Shown here one piece after another: positions 17,069 to 26,650 of a stretch of DNA of 64,000 nt. Under the pieces are notes generated by a model. It was given only the letters and a program-made list of their open reading frames with translations. It was not told the DNA's origin and made no database searches. A program made the position numbers and the translations under genes. The stretch comes from Brevibacillus reuszeri. GTDB lineage: Bacteria > Bacillota > Bacilli > Brevibacillales > Brevibacillaceae. Position 1 is the stretch's first letter. Every line of letters starts with the position of its first letter. The stretch is from positions 1 through 64,000 of the forward strand of contig NZ_BEXF01000024.1 of the NCBI RefSeq assembly GCF_002897295.1, read 5' to 3'.

Positions 17069-18634
17069 TTACTGGGTTACGCTTTCCTCAAGCTCTGCAA
17101 TGTTGCCCTTTTTGCGCATATACCAGACACCGTTGTAAACTGCGAAGTTGTAAAAGATGAACCCTAATACTGCTGCAATGATCGACATGAACGGCTCTGG
17201 AAGAACACCGAGTCCACCGAAATTGCCCAAGTAAGACAACAGGATGAGCATCAGGATATAGACAATCAAATACAGACCACCGAGGATCTCCATCGGCTTT
17301 TCCTTTTTGACAAAGTGAGTGATCAAATAAGCGGCTACTCCAATAATTAAACCCGTGATCCCCAGCTGTACCTTGCCCCATTTTGTCCAATAAATGAGCA
17401 GTGTTGCAAAGACAAACGCGAGTGGCGCAATCACTGCCATACCTGGCAAACCATTGTCTTTTGTCAATCCAACCTTACGGAATACCATGACGGTTACACA
17501 TGCAGAGGCATATTTATAAATTCCGATCGCCCCAACGATGGCAACAATCGCCGTCCAGCTCTTGAGCGGGAACAAGAAAAGCAAGCCGATGACGAAATTG
17601 AAAGCGAGTGCACGAGTTGGAACACCAAATCGCTTGTTGATGACTCCGAAGTAGGATGGCAGAAAACCGCTTTTCGCCATTCCGAAAACGTGTCTGGAGG
17701 TTCCGGCTGTGTAAGCGAGCGCCGAGCCTGTTGGCGATACCATCGCATCTGCTGTAATAATCCAAGACAACCAGACCATGTTGGCAATCATCGCCAGGTT
17801 TGCAAACGGTGAATCAAACTTGATTCCGCTCCAGCCATTTGCCAGCATTTCTGGTGGAACCGCACCGATAAAGACCACTTGCAGCAGTACGTACATAATC
17901 GCTGCAACAACCAGTGAAGCAATCAAAGCGAGCGGAATATTCTTTCGCGGGTTGACGACTTCCCCACTCATCATGATGACGTTTCCAAAACCGGTGTAAG
18001 CGAAGAAAATTCCACTTGTTAAAATGGCACTCAAACCTGCGCCATACCCGTTTGGTGCAAAGCCTTGACTCGTAAAATTCTCTGTATGAAAGCCTGTCAT
18101 AAAGAAGGCAAGGATCGTGAGTACTGGTACTACGAATTTAATAACGGTAATCACTGTATTCGTGACAGCGAACAGCTTCACTCCGAAGTAGTTAAAGACA
18201 ACGAAGAAGATCATCAGGACGCATGCTGCCAAAATACCTGCTGTCGTCAGCTGTTCGTTGGCTACATCATAAAGCCCTGGCCAAAACTGATTGGCGTATT
18301 GAATAACACCCGCTGATTCCACTGGCGCTGTGGCACAATAGCCTAGCCATATGGAATAGCTCGTTACGGTTGCCAGCATTTTTCCGTGGGAATAGAGTGG
18401 GTAGCGACCTAAACCGCCAGATTCAGGCTTCACTCTTCCTAGCTCAGCGTAAACAAGTGCGATAAAAGTAATAACGATTGCACCAATCAACCAAGATATA
18501 ATCGCAGCAGGACCAGCTAATTTAGCTGTTGCCCAAGGACCAAAGAGCCAGCTTGACCCGATAATCCCCCCGAGAGAAAGTGCTGTGAGAGACCAAAAGC
18601 CCATTTTCTTTTTCAGGTATTGTTCTTGACTCAT
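17069..18634 (-). CDS. APC-superfamily amino acid permease
   Basis: 521 residues with about 12 membrane helices. The N-terminal SLGGIIGSSWLFGPW matches helix 1 of APC transporters (unwound GxxG motif). AGPAAIISWLIGAIVITFIALVYAELGRVKPESGGLGRY is the following helix-loop with the conserved Glu and Gly run. It is the first gene of a permease-argH unit with a long (about 190-base) leader. The substrate is not evident; linkage to argininosuccinate lyase and a dedicated regulator suggests an amino acid related to arginine or aspartate. Confidence 0.9.
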   Translation of the reverse strand: MSQEQYLKKKMGFWSLTALSLGGIIGSSWLFGPWATAKLAGPAAIISWLIGAIVITFIALVYAELGRVKPESGGLGRYPLYSHGKMLATVTSYSIWLGYCATAPVESAGVIQYANQFWPGLYDVANEQLTTAGILAACVLMIFFVVFNYFGVKLFAVTNTVITVIKFVVPVLTILAFFMTGFHTENFTSQGFAPNGYGAGLSAILTSGIFFAYTGFGNVIMMSGEVVNPRKNIPLALIASLVVAAIMYVLLQVVFIGAVPPEMLANGWSGIKFDSPFANLAMIANMVWLSWIITADAMVSPTGSALAYTAGTSRHVFGMAKSGFLPSYFGVINKRFGVPTRALAFNFVIGLLFLFPLKSWTAIVAIVGAIGIYKYASACVTVMVFRKVGLTKDNGLPGMAVIAPLAFVFATLLIYWTKWGKVQLGITGLIIGVAAYLITHFVKKEKPMEILGGLYLIVYILMLILLSYLGNFGGLGVLPEPFMSIIAAVLGFIFYNFAVYNGVWYMRKKGNIAELEESVTQ

Positions 18635-18662
18635 GAGTGTACCTCTCTCTTCACGTAGTAGA

Positions 18663-18856
18663 ATCTATAGATGCTTACCTTATACAAATCAGGAACCACA
18701 ATCCTCCTTCCTCTATTTTTTGACACGTAGAGCATCATTCAACCCATATCGCCCTACCGCTTTGAATTAGCTCTATAGATCAGCCAAAGCTATTTAAGGG
18801 TAATAAAAGGGTAATTGACTTAAAAGGATTATATTTTAATCATTTCTATTTTTCAA
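18663..18856 (-). promoter_or_regulatory. Promoter and operator region of the permease-argH unit
   Basis: On the minus strand TTGAAA (18856-18851), 17 bases, TATAAT (18833-18828): a good sigma-A promoter with start near 18821. Just after it, ATTACCCT-TTT-ATTACCCT (18815-18797) is an 11-bp-period direct repeat at about +7 to +25. Further on, the palindromic core TCTATAGA occurs twice (18772-18779 and 18664-18671). This 343-base gap holds no gene. Confidence 0.6.
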
Positions 18857-18977
18857 TCTCAAATTCTGAAGATTTATAAAAAAAAAATCTCGCCTGAACT
18901 CTTCCAATTGTGGATCACCCGCAATACAACGCCGATTTTTTACGCGCAAAAAAAATAACCGCCCACATATTGGACAG

Positions 18978-20273
18978 TTATTTCAACCGATATCGTTTAC
19001 TTGGTCTTCCACGTGTAGAGAATGCTTCTTCCCCTGCATACTCTGCCAAATCAACCTCGCACAGACTGACCATAAAGCGTCTGGCGTTGCGCTCGTCCCA
19101 GTACAAATGGGCAGCAAGGTCTTTAATCGTAAAGTCGTTCCAATTCATTCTCCGGATCAGAGCAGCTACCTTATGATAGTTTTTCACGCTGATTTTGACG
19201 TCCTTGAGCTTTTCGATCAGCTCCTTGTCGTCAAAACGGTACGAATAGCGCAGCTCCTCCTCTTCCCCTGCCGATTGAATCATGGTTCCGTCCTCTTGAA
19301 CAATGACGATCCCATGCTCCGCTCTTTCTTTTGACAGCTGGATGGCACGTTGGGCATTTATTTCGGCAGAATGAACAGTGACCCCGTAGCCAATTCCGAC
19401 CGCGACCGAGTGATCGGATTCTTCTGCTAGCTGGGCAATCGTTTCCTGCAAAACTCTCAATTCCCGCTCGATGGCTCCACGTGAGCTGAAAATGACATAA
19501 CGCCCGTTTCCTTTTTCCATCAAGGAGCCGTCCAGATTCTCACAATAGCGCAGAAGCGTTTCTTTCACCTTCATCTCGAAATACTGGAGATGATAGGAGC
19601 TTTTCGCCTTCTCGGTTATCTTGTCAAAATTCTCCATCTCAATGATCTGGACGCCAATCTGCGTGTCTTTATAGTAAAAAGTTCTTGTTCGTTCTGCCAA
19701 AATGCGTAGTGCTTGACGTATTTCCATGTCCGTCGTCGAGATCCGGTATGTGGGCACTCCTGCCTCTTTTAAACCTAAATAAACCGCCTCAAAACAGGTG
19801 ATTGCTCCCTTCGTTTTGCCGCTTTTCCACAGCTCGAGATGGAAATCGATTAATTCCTGTGTACTTGAGTTGATATCAAACGTCTTTATATACATTTCCT
19901 TTGGCTCGATGTCAATTTGCCGAAGTGCCTGCTCCAGGTGAGAGGTTGTAATTTCATCGATGCTCACCCGATTCAAAAATTCATTCTGGTAATACCCCAT
20001 GTGCAGCAGACTTTTATATATATCAGACTCTGTATGCTCAATATAAACCAATTTTTCTTCTGAGTTTAACGCCTTCATCGCCGTCATATAAGAAATCTGG
20101 CCCGAGAACAGCCAAACATCAACATCCTGATTGTGCTCGCGAACGATGCTCTCCGTTTCATGAAAGTCACGATATGGATACGCAACAAACTCCATCGTCT
20201 GCTCATATTCCTTGCCAATCTGAATAATGCGTTCTACGGATGAATGAGGACCGATTACCCCAACCTTGTACAT
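18978..20273 (-). CDS. Transcriptional regulator with GGDEF-like middle and winged-helix C-terminus (paralogue 1)
   Basis: 431 residues from the ATG at 20273 (GGGAGGTCATT upstream). N-terminal about 1-180: a sensory-like alpha/beta region starting MYKVGVIGPHSS with the FSGQISY motif. Middle about 200-340: degenerate nucleotide-cyclase-like fold (VAVGIGYGVTVHSAEINAQRAIQLSK) lacking a GGDEF catalytic motif. C-terminus about 365-431: helix-turn-helix (FTIKDLAAHL) and wing ending GRPSKRYRLK. It has the same length and order of motifs as the protein at 35,758-37,053. It lies upstream of the permease-argH unit on the same strand and probably controls it. I do not know a named family. Confidence 0.75.
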   Translation of the reverse strand: MYKVGVIGPHSSVERIIQIGKEYEQTMEFVAYPYRDFHETESIVREHNQDVDVWLFSGQISYMTAMKALNSEEKLVYIEHTESDIYKSLLHMGYYQNEFLNRVSIDEITTSHLEQALRQIDIEPKEMYIKTFDINSSTQELIDFHLELWKSGKTKGAITCFEAVYLGLKEAGVPTYRISTTDMEIRQALRILAERTRTFYYKDTQIGVQIIEMENFDKITEKAKSSYHLQYFEMKVKETLLRYCENLDGSLMEKGNGRYVIFSSRGAIERELRVLQETIAQLAEESDHSVAVGIGYGVTVHSAEINAQRAIQLSKERAEHGIVIVQEDGTMIQSAGEEEELRYSYRFDDKELIEKLKDVKISVKNYHKVAALIRRMNWNDFTIKDLAAHLYWDERNARRFMVSLCEVDLAEYAGEEAFSTRGRPSKRYRLK

Positions 20274-20535
20274 AATGACCTCCCAATCCAAAACCCGATA
20301 ACGATCATTTTGCGATTCATTCTCACTTTTAATATAGGTATAATTCCACAATAGCTATAACTGCTACCTAATGTCCAGTTATTTTGTGTTTTTTCCGAAA
20401 AATCATACAGTATAATGAGTAAATATACAAAAAGGATCAAACCTTACCCAGGTCGAATCCATGCTATAGCACAATTTTTTCGCAATCGGCGTGATACCCC
20501 CCTATTACAAGCACAGACAGATAAGGAGAATGGAC

Positions 20536-20970
20536 ATGCTCGTGACGACAATCGGCTTCTCTAAAAAATCTCTGCGTACCTTTGCCTCCACTTTACAGCA
20601 CCACAAGGTTGATCGTGTAATTGATACTCGTCTGCAAAATACATCGCAGCTCGCCGGCTTTGCCAAAAAGGATGACCTGGAATACGTTTTGGAATTACTG
20701 AACATCGAATATATTCATGATCTCTCGTTAGCGCCGACAGAGCCCCTGTTAAAAGCAATCAAGCAAAAGGAGCTTTCTTGGGTAGAATTTGAACGAACTT
20801 TTACAGATTTACTGCAGGAGAGGAAAATCGAAACACAGATGGACGAGCTTCTCGGCGATCGTGTTCCTTGCTTTTTATGCAGTGAAGAGAAGCCACATCA
20901 TTGCCATCGGAAATTGGTTGTGGAGTATTTGCGGGAGTTTGATAAGCGGATTGAAATTGTTCACTTGTAG
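20536..20970 (+). CDS. DUF488-family protein
   Basis: 144 residues from the ATG at 20536, which has AAGGAG seven bases upstream. MLVTTIGFSKKSLRTFASTL, VDRVIDTRLQNTSQLAGF and the C-terminal CFLCSEEKPHHCHRKLVVEYL (Cys...Glu...Cys-His-Arg) are the standard DUF488 features. The family is cytoplasmic and of unknown function; the Cys/His motif suggests a nucleic-acid or metal role but this is not established. It is divergent from the regulator gene and is followed by a strong hairpin. Confidence 0.85.
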   Translation: MLVTTIGFSKKSLRTFASTLQHHKVDRVIDTRLQNTSQLAGFAKKDDLEYVLELLNIEYIHDLSLAPTEPLLKAIKQKELSWVEFERTFTDLLQERKIETQMDELLGDRVPCFLCSEEKPHHCHRKLVVEYLREFDKRIEIVHL

Positions 20971-20991
20971 GGGTTTGCCATACTTACCGCG

Positions 20992-21025
20992 ATGCTCCTC
21001 GACTCCAGGACGCTTCGAGGAGCAT
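20992..21025. terminator. Strong hairpin between DUF488 and a convergent unknown gene
   Basis: ATGCTCCTCGA (20992-21002) and TCGAGGAGCAT (21015-21025) are perfect 11-base inverted arms; the symmetry continues imperfectly outward to CACTTG/CAAGTG. It lacks a T run on either strand, so it is an atypical terminator or another structured element. Confidence 0.4.
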
Positions 21026-21048
21026 ACGCGGGCAAGTGAAATTGCGTG

Positions 21049-21867
21049 CTACAGCCATTGACCAAACAAGTTTTGTACCTCTGGCTCGGAAAAACCGTCT
21101 TCACCGCGCCAATTGACGACCGCCATAAAATCGTTTTTCCCACCGCGTCCAGGTCTGTCCTTGGCCGGAATCAGAATGCCAGCCGTCCCGAGAATTTCCA
21201 TGAAGATATCCCGCTCCGCCTTACTGGAAGGAAACACTCCGTGAAGCCTCTTCTCCAACTGACGGGCCGCATCTGTCGGCTCACACTCCGAAATCGTCTT
21301 TAACACCTGATGTAGAATAGCTATGTCCTCTTCTTGCACCTCGATATTCTCTTCACGGCCGAGCAGCTCCAGATCAAGCGTCATATACAAAATATGATTC
21401 AGACGCACGCCGCCCCACTTGATTCTTTCGAAATTCAGCACATTGAGGTCTTCCTTTTGATAGCGCGCAAGGCTTGCGATATGGTAGCCGTCACAAATGT
21501 GGCAATCCCCATACATCGCATAATGAACGCCGTTTTCTACCAGAAAACCCTTGCCTTTGTTGCTTTCAAACGCGTGTGCCGTAAATGACTTGGACAAGGC
21601 CCAGCTGGAAAGCGCACTGCGCAGGTACACCTTTCTCGTAGACAGACTATGTAAAAATGCTGACGCTACTTGCTCCTTTGTCACCTTTTCGCGGATCTCA
21701 ACCAGCCTGTGTGCGCACTCGTCATGACTGATCGTCAGTGGGTCAAACATTAGTCCCTTGCTTTTTGCATATTCAAAATCCGCTCCTGTATACTCAGTCG
21801 GACGGGGTTTCCAGCCTTGACTGCTCCAAAATGTTTTCATCAAAATCTGCTTTGCCTTTTTATCCAC
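21049..21867 (-). CDS. Conserved-looking protein of unknown function, 272 residues
   Basis: Starts at GTG 21867 with AAAGGGAG about ten bases upstream. No signal peptide or membrane helix is visible, so it is probably cytoplasmic. Notable features are a CHICDGYH motif near residue 120 (two Cys, two His), a basic glycine-rich RPGRGGKNDF segment and a C-terminal MAVVNWRGEDGFSEPEVQNLFGQ. I do not recognise the family and assign no function. Stands alone between a hairpin and the stalk-domain gene. Confidence 0.7.
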   Translation of the reverse strand: MDKKAKQILMKTFWSSQGWKPRPTEYTGADFEYAKSKGLMFDPLTISHDECAHRLVEIREKVTKEQVASAFLHSLSTRKVYLRSALSSWALSKSFTAHAFESNKGKGFLVENGVHYAMYGDCHICDGYHIASLARYQKEDLNVLNFERIKWGGVRLNHILYMTLDLELLGREENIEVQEEDIAILHQVLKTISECEPTDAARQLEKRLHGVFPSSKAERDIFMEILGTAGILIPAKDRPGRGGKNDFMAVVNWRGEDGFSEPEVQNLFGQWL

Positions 21868-21890
21868 GAAGTATTTTCTCCCTTTGCCGA

Positions 21891-22511
21891 TTACTTCAGC
21901 TTAATGCGGTAATAGTAGTCAGCCTGCATTTGCTTGATGACTTCTTCCCGACTCATCTTGATGCTGTATGGTAAACGAATGTGGTCTCCTAGTGTATACC
22001 CCTTTTGCGTTCCTTGGGATTTATTCAATAGGGTGGTCGTACTAGTCAAAACCGTTTTATCCTTATTTACCATTTCCACAACAAGTACCGGCTGTCTGCC
22101 CAAGTCCTTGTCATTTTGATGAACAAAATTCAGGTTGATACTGCCTAACCACGTCTTCCCATCCAAGCTCGTAATCAGATCATACTTAGGCTCCACAGAT
22201 ATGAGCTGAACATCAGGCATGCTGACAAGCGGGTATTGGTTATCCGCGGGTGATAAATGAATCGTTTGATTTTTGCCATCCCATTCTGCTTGATAACCCA
22301 TGGCCTGACTTACCACTTGCAAAGGGACGTACGTCTTACCGTTATAGGTGATTGGAGTATTCGACGTGGTGTCGATGAGCTGTCCTTCTTTGACCAGCTT
22401 GATCTGTGGGGAAAGAACAGCGCTGATATTGAGTCCAGCAGCCCCCAAGACTGATGGAGTAAGTAAGGTCGCCATGAATACCATGAGTAAAATAAAGCTC
22501 TTCTTTCGCAT
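21891..22511 (-). CDS. Secreted protein with copper-amine-oxidase-N-type stalk domain
   Basis: 206 residues from the ATG at 22511 (GAGGAGGAAACG upstream). A signal peptide covers about 1-25 (MRKKSFILLMVFMATLLTPSVLGAA). The segment INGKTYVPL-like (TYNGKTYVPLQVVSQAMGYQAEWDGKNQTIHL, about 55-90) is the stalk domain common in Paenibacillaceae surface proteins. The rest is a beta-rich region of unknown role. Expected extracellular or wall-associated. Monocistronic. Confidence 0.85.
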   Translation of the reverse strand: MRKKSFILLMVFMATLLTPSVLGAAGLNISAVLSPQIKLVKEGQLIDTTSNTPITYNGKTYVPLQVVSQAMGYQAEWDGKNQTIHLSPADNQYPLVSMPDVQLISVEPKYDLITSLDGKTWLGSINLNFVHQNDKDLGRQPVLVVEMVNKDKTVLTSTTTLLNKSQGTQKGYTLGDHIRLPYSIKMSREEVIKQMQADYYYRIKLK

Positions 22512-22736
22512 CGTTTCCTCCTCATTTGGAAAATAAAAGTAGTTTCGTACCATTATTTCAAATAAATAAAAAATGAGAAAAGGGCATAATTTACCAATTC
22601 ACTCGAGCTTTTTGAACTAGTTTTTTAGAACCACTCTCCTTCTCCTTCAGGGACCAAAAAAAAGAAACCAGTATGTTCTGGGTGAGCCCCATCACACACT
22701 GGATGATATTTTCCCCCTCCAAAAGGGCTAGAAAAT

Positions 22737-23555
22737 TTACGCTGTAATAAACTTCTCAACAATCTGGTTAAATTTCTCGTCATGCTCCCAAAACATCAAG
22801 TGTCCGCCGAGAACCTCGATAGCTGATTTAGGCGCATGCTGTTCCACAAAACTCTTCGCCTTATCAGCCCAATGCTCAGCAATGACGGTAAGAGTCGGTA
22901 CAGCGTCACTTCCCAGCTTGGCTTCTTCTCGGTAATCAGAGAACATACCGGCTGCAAACAGATTCGCTGCAACGTAATGTGGTGTTTTTAGCGATTGCTC
23001 TACAATCCAGTTCAGCTCCCCTTCCTCCAGCTCTCTCTGTACCATGACGTCGGTTACATAGGCTGTAACAAACTCCCGCTGCTTCTCGGAGTCTCTCAAA
23101 TAGGTGCTATAAACTGCCGCGATTTCGTCCAAAGGTCCTTCCACCCAGTCCTGTTCATGGTTGGTTGACAGTGGCTTCGGCGACAGATCGACTAAGACCT
23201 GCGATTTTATATTTTGCGTCCCGTTCTGCCTGATGTATTCCCAAATGGTCAAGCATCCAAATGACCAGCCGACCAGCGTAACATTCTTCAGCTCCAACGC
23301 TTCGATGACTTTTGCCAAATCGGAGCCATGCGTCGCATAATCATTTCCATGCATCGTGATAGACGATCTGCCGTGACTTCTTGGGTCGATGACAATTACT
23401 CTGTTTGTCTTTTGAAAATGCTCGACCTGCTTATGAAAAACCTCCGTGGTAAACGTCCACCCCGGAATGAATACAATCGGATCTCCACTTCCTACATCCT
23501 GAACAAAGATTTCTACTCCTGGCTCTACCTTGATATACTTGCCGCCCTGATTCAT
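22737..23555 (-). CDS. Alpha/beta-fold hydrolase
   Basis: 272 residues from the ATG at 23555 (GGAGG eight bases upstream; the GTG directly before it is less likely). Nucleophile elbow GWSFG (serine near residue 97), oxyanion region VFIPGWTFTTEVF, catalytic His in LGGHLMFWEH near the C-terminus. No signal peptide. Resembles the haloperoxidase/esterase group; substrate unknown. The 58-codon membrane-protein gene lies just upstream on the same strand. Confidence 0.9.
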   Translation of the reverse strand: MNQGGKYIKVEPGVEIFVQDVGSGDPIVFIPGWTFTTEVFHKQVEHFQKTNRVIVIDPRSHGRSSITMHGNDYATHGSDLAKVIEALELKNVTLVGWSFGCLTIWEYIRQNGTQNIKSQVLVDLSPKPLSTNHEQDWVEGPLDEIAAVYSTYLRDSEKQREFVTAYVTDVMVQRELEEGELNWIVEQSLKTPHYVAANLFAAGMFSDYREEAKLGSDAVPTLTVIAEHWADKAKSFVEQHAPKSAIEVLGGHLMFWEHDEKFNQIVEKFITA

Positions 23556-23643
23556 CACTGCCGCCTCCTTTATTTCCGATTCCTTGTACTTAATTAGTCA
23601 TAATTCCATATATTCCGCAAAAACCCTCTTAACGTCTTTGCCA

Positions 23644-23820
23644 CTAATCAACCCAGAAGAAATAAGAAAGGACACCAAGAATCAATGCTGCCGCAAAAAT
23701 AACAATAAAGTACCATTTCGTAAATGTTCGTGAAATCTCAAAACTGCTAAACCAGGTACCAATATAACTAACAACTCCGACCACGAGCGTAGTGACAAAA
23801 GCAATAAGAGCATTTTCCAT
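23644..23820 (-). CDS. Small two-helix membrane protein, 58 residues
   Basis: ATG at 23820 preceded by GGGAGGAAAAC. The product begins MENALIAFVTTLVVGVVSYIG and ends ILGVLSYFFWVD. Two hydrophobic stretches (about 4-24 and 37-56) flank a short polar loop with arginine and lysine (ISRTFTKW). No family recognised. It sits between the LuxR-type regulator and the hydrolase gene, all on the same strand. Confidence 0.7.
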   Translation of the reverse strand: MENALIAFVTTLVVGVVSYIGTWFSSFEISRTFTKWYFIVIFAAALILGVLSYFFWVD

Positions 23821-23908
23821 GTTTTCCTCCCGAATGTTTGAAAGAATCCAGAAACAGTACTATGATAGCAACAGTTTTTCGGAAAGAAACCTAACTCTAG
23901 TTATGAAA

Positions 23909-26488
23909 TTAGGTACTACTATCATGATTCTCGCTTTCTTTTAGTCTCATGATCGCTTGTGCCCGGTTTCGCACCTGAAGCTTATTGAAAATATGATACA
24001 CATATCCTTTCACCGTACCATGTGATAAGTGCAGCTTCTCCGCAATCTCCGAATTCGATAAGCCTGCCCCGAGCAACGCCAACACTTCCGATTCTCTTTC
24101 AGTTAATTTGTCTAGCTTTGTGGAGATGCGAATTTGAATGTCGAGGGCAGGAAACTCTTTTTCCATCTGTTTCAGTAGAATAGAAATATACGCCAGCTCC
24201 TCTTTGGAGGCAGTTTTACTTTTGTAGAGCGTGTATAGCATTTTCGCAACTGTCGGGCCTTCATCTAAAAATATACGAACATACCCCTCTGGCGCTGCTA
24301 ATGCCACCGCTTTACGAATGCAATCTGCTGCTTCATGATACTTCTTTTGATTCTGGAACGCTTGGCTGAGCAAAATATAAGACTCAATCCGGCTACCAAG
24401 TCGGGACTTCATCTCTGTCTCATGAACGAGGCTTGTTAACAATCGGATGGCCGCCTCGTTGTTCTTTAAATAGACGTAGGAACGTGCCAGCATCAGTCGC
24501 TCAAACTCATGCCTAGACGCGCCCATTTCGCTGCTGATCTTGTTAAGTGGCTCCGTCCATTTCTCTACTTTTTCACGATCATCTTCATCGATCCAGAGTC
24601 TGACACGGTATACATCTACAAAAGCACTCCAATGCGCGGGAGCATCGTGCTGTCGGCATAGCTCACTGATTTCATCCAAAGCCAGCCGCATCTCATCATA
24701 GCGCTTCTCCGCTTTTCTCCATCGGCTCAATACCAAATAAACCGGAACTAGTACACCGAAGTTCAACGAAATGGTCCCGAGCTCAATCGCCCTTGGTACG
24801 AAATAACGCAGCTGTTCAAAGTCGTTTCGCTCATAATAAAGCTCTGCCAACACGATCGAGCCATATGCCAATATCCCAAGTCCACTATGCTTCCAAATCG
24901 TGCGCAGTTTCAAATAATATTCACTGACTTTAGTCAAATACCCGCTCAGCGCCACGCGACTGCGAAGTACGTAAGGCTCATCCGAATTAAGTTCAATGCC
25001 ATTGATGAAATACCGACTGAATTTGGGCTCCATCTGAACGGACTGCTCCATGTACGTCAACGAAAGCTCTGTATTTCTACGCATGACCTCGATATAACCT
25101 CGTAGTACACAGATTTCCACCCTGCACTCATCTAAATTCCTAATGTCCCCAAGCAAGCTTTTATCAACAAATCGAAGCAGCGTTTCTGCCTGCTCGATCT
25201 CATCCGACAGCACATGCATCCAAGCAAAGGCAATGCAAAGCTCGGGATTACTTTCTAGCCAGGACTTTTCAAAACGCTCCATCCATTTGCGAAGGGTCTT
25301 ATTCTCGTAACGCTTCAGCATCACGGGAGCATTTGCGATAATCAAGCGGGTTGCGCGAACCCAGTCCTCCCCCGAAAGCGCATGCTCAATCGCCTCTGTC
25401 ACCCACCCGTTCTTCTCAAACCAATTGCTCGCCAATCGATGCAAAGCCGGAAGCTGTTCCTTATCCTTTTTTCTCAGGTGCGTCCCCAGGATGTCTGCAA
25501 ACAAATGATGATAGCGATACCACTCATTCACACCATCCAGCGCAATTACAAATGAATTCGTTCTCTCCAGCATACGCAGGATGGCGTGAGCATCCTGTTC
25601 TCCGGTGACGGCTGCGCACAGATCTCCCGATAGGCGTTGCAGGATGGATGTTTTCAAGAGGAAGGCCTGGACGGCTTCTGGCAACCGTTTCAATACTTCT
25701 TCGGTCAAATAATCGTCGACATATTTGTCATTTCCGGAAAAACGATGAATGGTCACAGCATGTTCTACGTTCCCCTGGATGGAAAGCGCCGCCAATTGCA
25801 GACCGGCAATCCACCCTTCCGTCCTTTTGTTTAACAAGCCGATGTCCTGGTTTGACAGATTCAACCCCAGGACATCGTTAAAAAGGCGGCCGCACTCCTC
25901 CTCATTAAACCGAAGATTATCCGAGCCCAGCTGCTTTACCTGCTTGCGTACCCGAAAACGATGCAAGGATAACGGCGGCTCCTCCCGACTAATGAGGACG
26001 ATATGCATAAAGGAAAGAGCATGCTGGATCAGCATCTGCAAGCCATCGTGAATGGAAGGCTCCTTGATAACATGATAATCATCCAAAACCAGATAAAAAT
26101 CGCTTCGCATACTAGCCGTCACTTCAAGCAAAGCAGACACCACTGCCTCCGTCGACGCTGCGCTCGGCAAATGGTTAAAAGTTGGTGCCTCTCTGTCCTG
26201 TTCCTTTTGCATCATATAGATCGACTGCGCAACATAACGCCAAAATCGAGCAGGATCATTATCGAATTCGTCGAGGGAGACCCAGCCTGTCGGATAGCCG
26301 GTGCTTTGTATCCATTGGCTGACTGCCGTTGTCTTGCCAAATCCGGCCGGTGCACATACCAGGATCAATCTAGCAGTCGCAGCCTCGTCGATTTGGTCCA
26401 CGAGCTGTTGTCTACGCAAAAGGTCCGAACCGTACTTGGGAACATACAGTTTGGTGGTAATAAGTGGACTGTCATTTTGTTGATCCAT
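23909..26488 (-). CDS. MalT/LuxR-type ATP-dependent transcriptional activator
   Basis: 859 residues from the ATG at 26488, six bases after GGGGAG. N-terminal STAND-type ATPase with Walker A (CAPAGFGKTTAVSQW, about 50) and GWVSLDEFDND. The long helical TPR-like middle spans about 340-780, and the C-terminal LuxR HTH is LTERESEVLALLGAGLSNSEIAEKLHLS followed by VKGYVYHIFNKLQVRNR. Proteins of this design are ligand-responsive activators. The target is unknown; neighbours are an MFS pump gene upstream and the small membrane protein and hydrolase downstream. Confidence 0.92.
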   Translation of the reverse strand: MDQQNDSPLITTKLYVPKYGSDLLRRQQLVDQIDEAATARLILVCAPAGFGKTTAVSQWIQSTGYPTGWVSLDEFDNDPARFWRYVAQSIYMMQKEQDREAPTFNHLPSAASTEAVVSALLEVTASMRSDFYLVLDDYHVIKEPSIHDGLQMLIQHALSFMHIVLISREEPPLSLHRFRVRKQVKQLGSDNLRFNEEECGRLFNDVLGLNLSNQDIGLLNKRTEGWIAGLQLAALSIQGNVEHAVTIHRFSGNDKYVDDYLTEEVLKRLPEAVQAFLLKTSILQRLSGDLCAAVTGEQDAHAILRMLERTNSFVIALDGVNEWYRYHHLFADILGTHLRKKDKEQLPALHRLASNWFEKNGWVTEAIEHALSGEDWVRATRLIIANAPVMLKRYENKTLRKWMERFEKSWLESNPELCIAFAWMHVLSDEIEQAETLLRFVDKSLLGDIRNLDECRVEICVLRGYIEVMRRNTELSLTYMEQSVQMEPKFSRYFINGIELNSDEPYVLRSRVALSGYLTKVSEYYLKLRTIWKHSGLGILAYGSIVLAELYYERNDFEQLRYFVPRAIELGTISLNFGVLVPVYLVLSRWRKAEKRYDEMRLALDEISELCRQHDAPAHWSAFVDVYRVRLWIDEDDREKVEKWTEPLNKISSEMGASRHEFERLMLARSYVYLKNNEAAIRLLTSLVHETEMKSRLGSRIESYILLSQAFQNQKKYHEAADCIRKAVALAAPEGYVRIFLDEGPTVAKMLYTLYKSKTASKEELAYISILLKQMEKEFPALDIQIRISTKLDKLTERESEVLALLGAGLSNSEIAEKLHLSHGTVKGYVYHIFNKLQVRNRAQAIMRLKESENHDSST

Positions 26489-26603
26489 GCGCATCTCCCC
26501 GTCTGATCTCATATAAAAGAATGTCCGATCGAAAGCTGAAACCTATTATCAGAATAATCCATGCATGAAAAAAATTACAAGCGTCCATCCGTTATGATTC
26601 AAC

Positions 26604-26638
26604 AAAAAAACATCGTTCCTGTTAAGAACGATGTTTTC
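26604..26638 (-). terminator. Terminator after the MFS transporter gene
   Basis: On the minus strand AACATCGTTC/GAACGATGTT (26,609-26,635) forms a ten-pair stem followed by seven T residues. Confidence 0.85.
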
Positions 26639-26650
26639 GGAGGATATATT

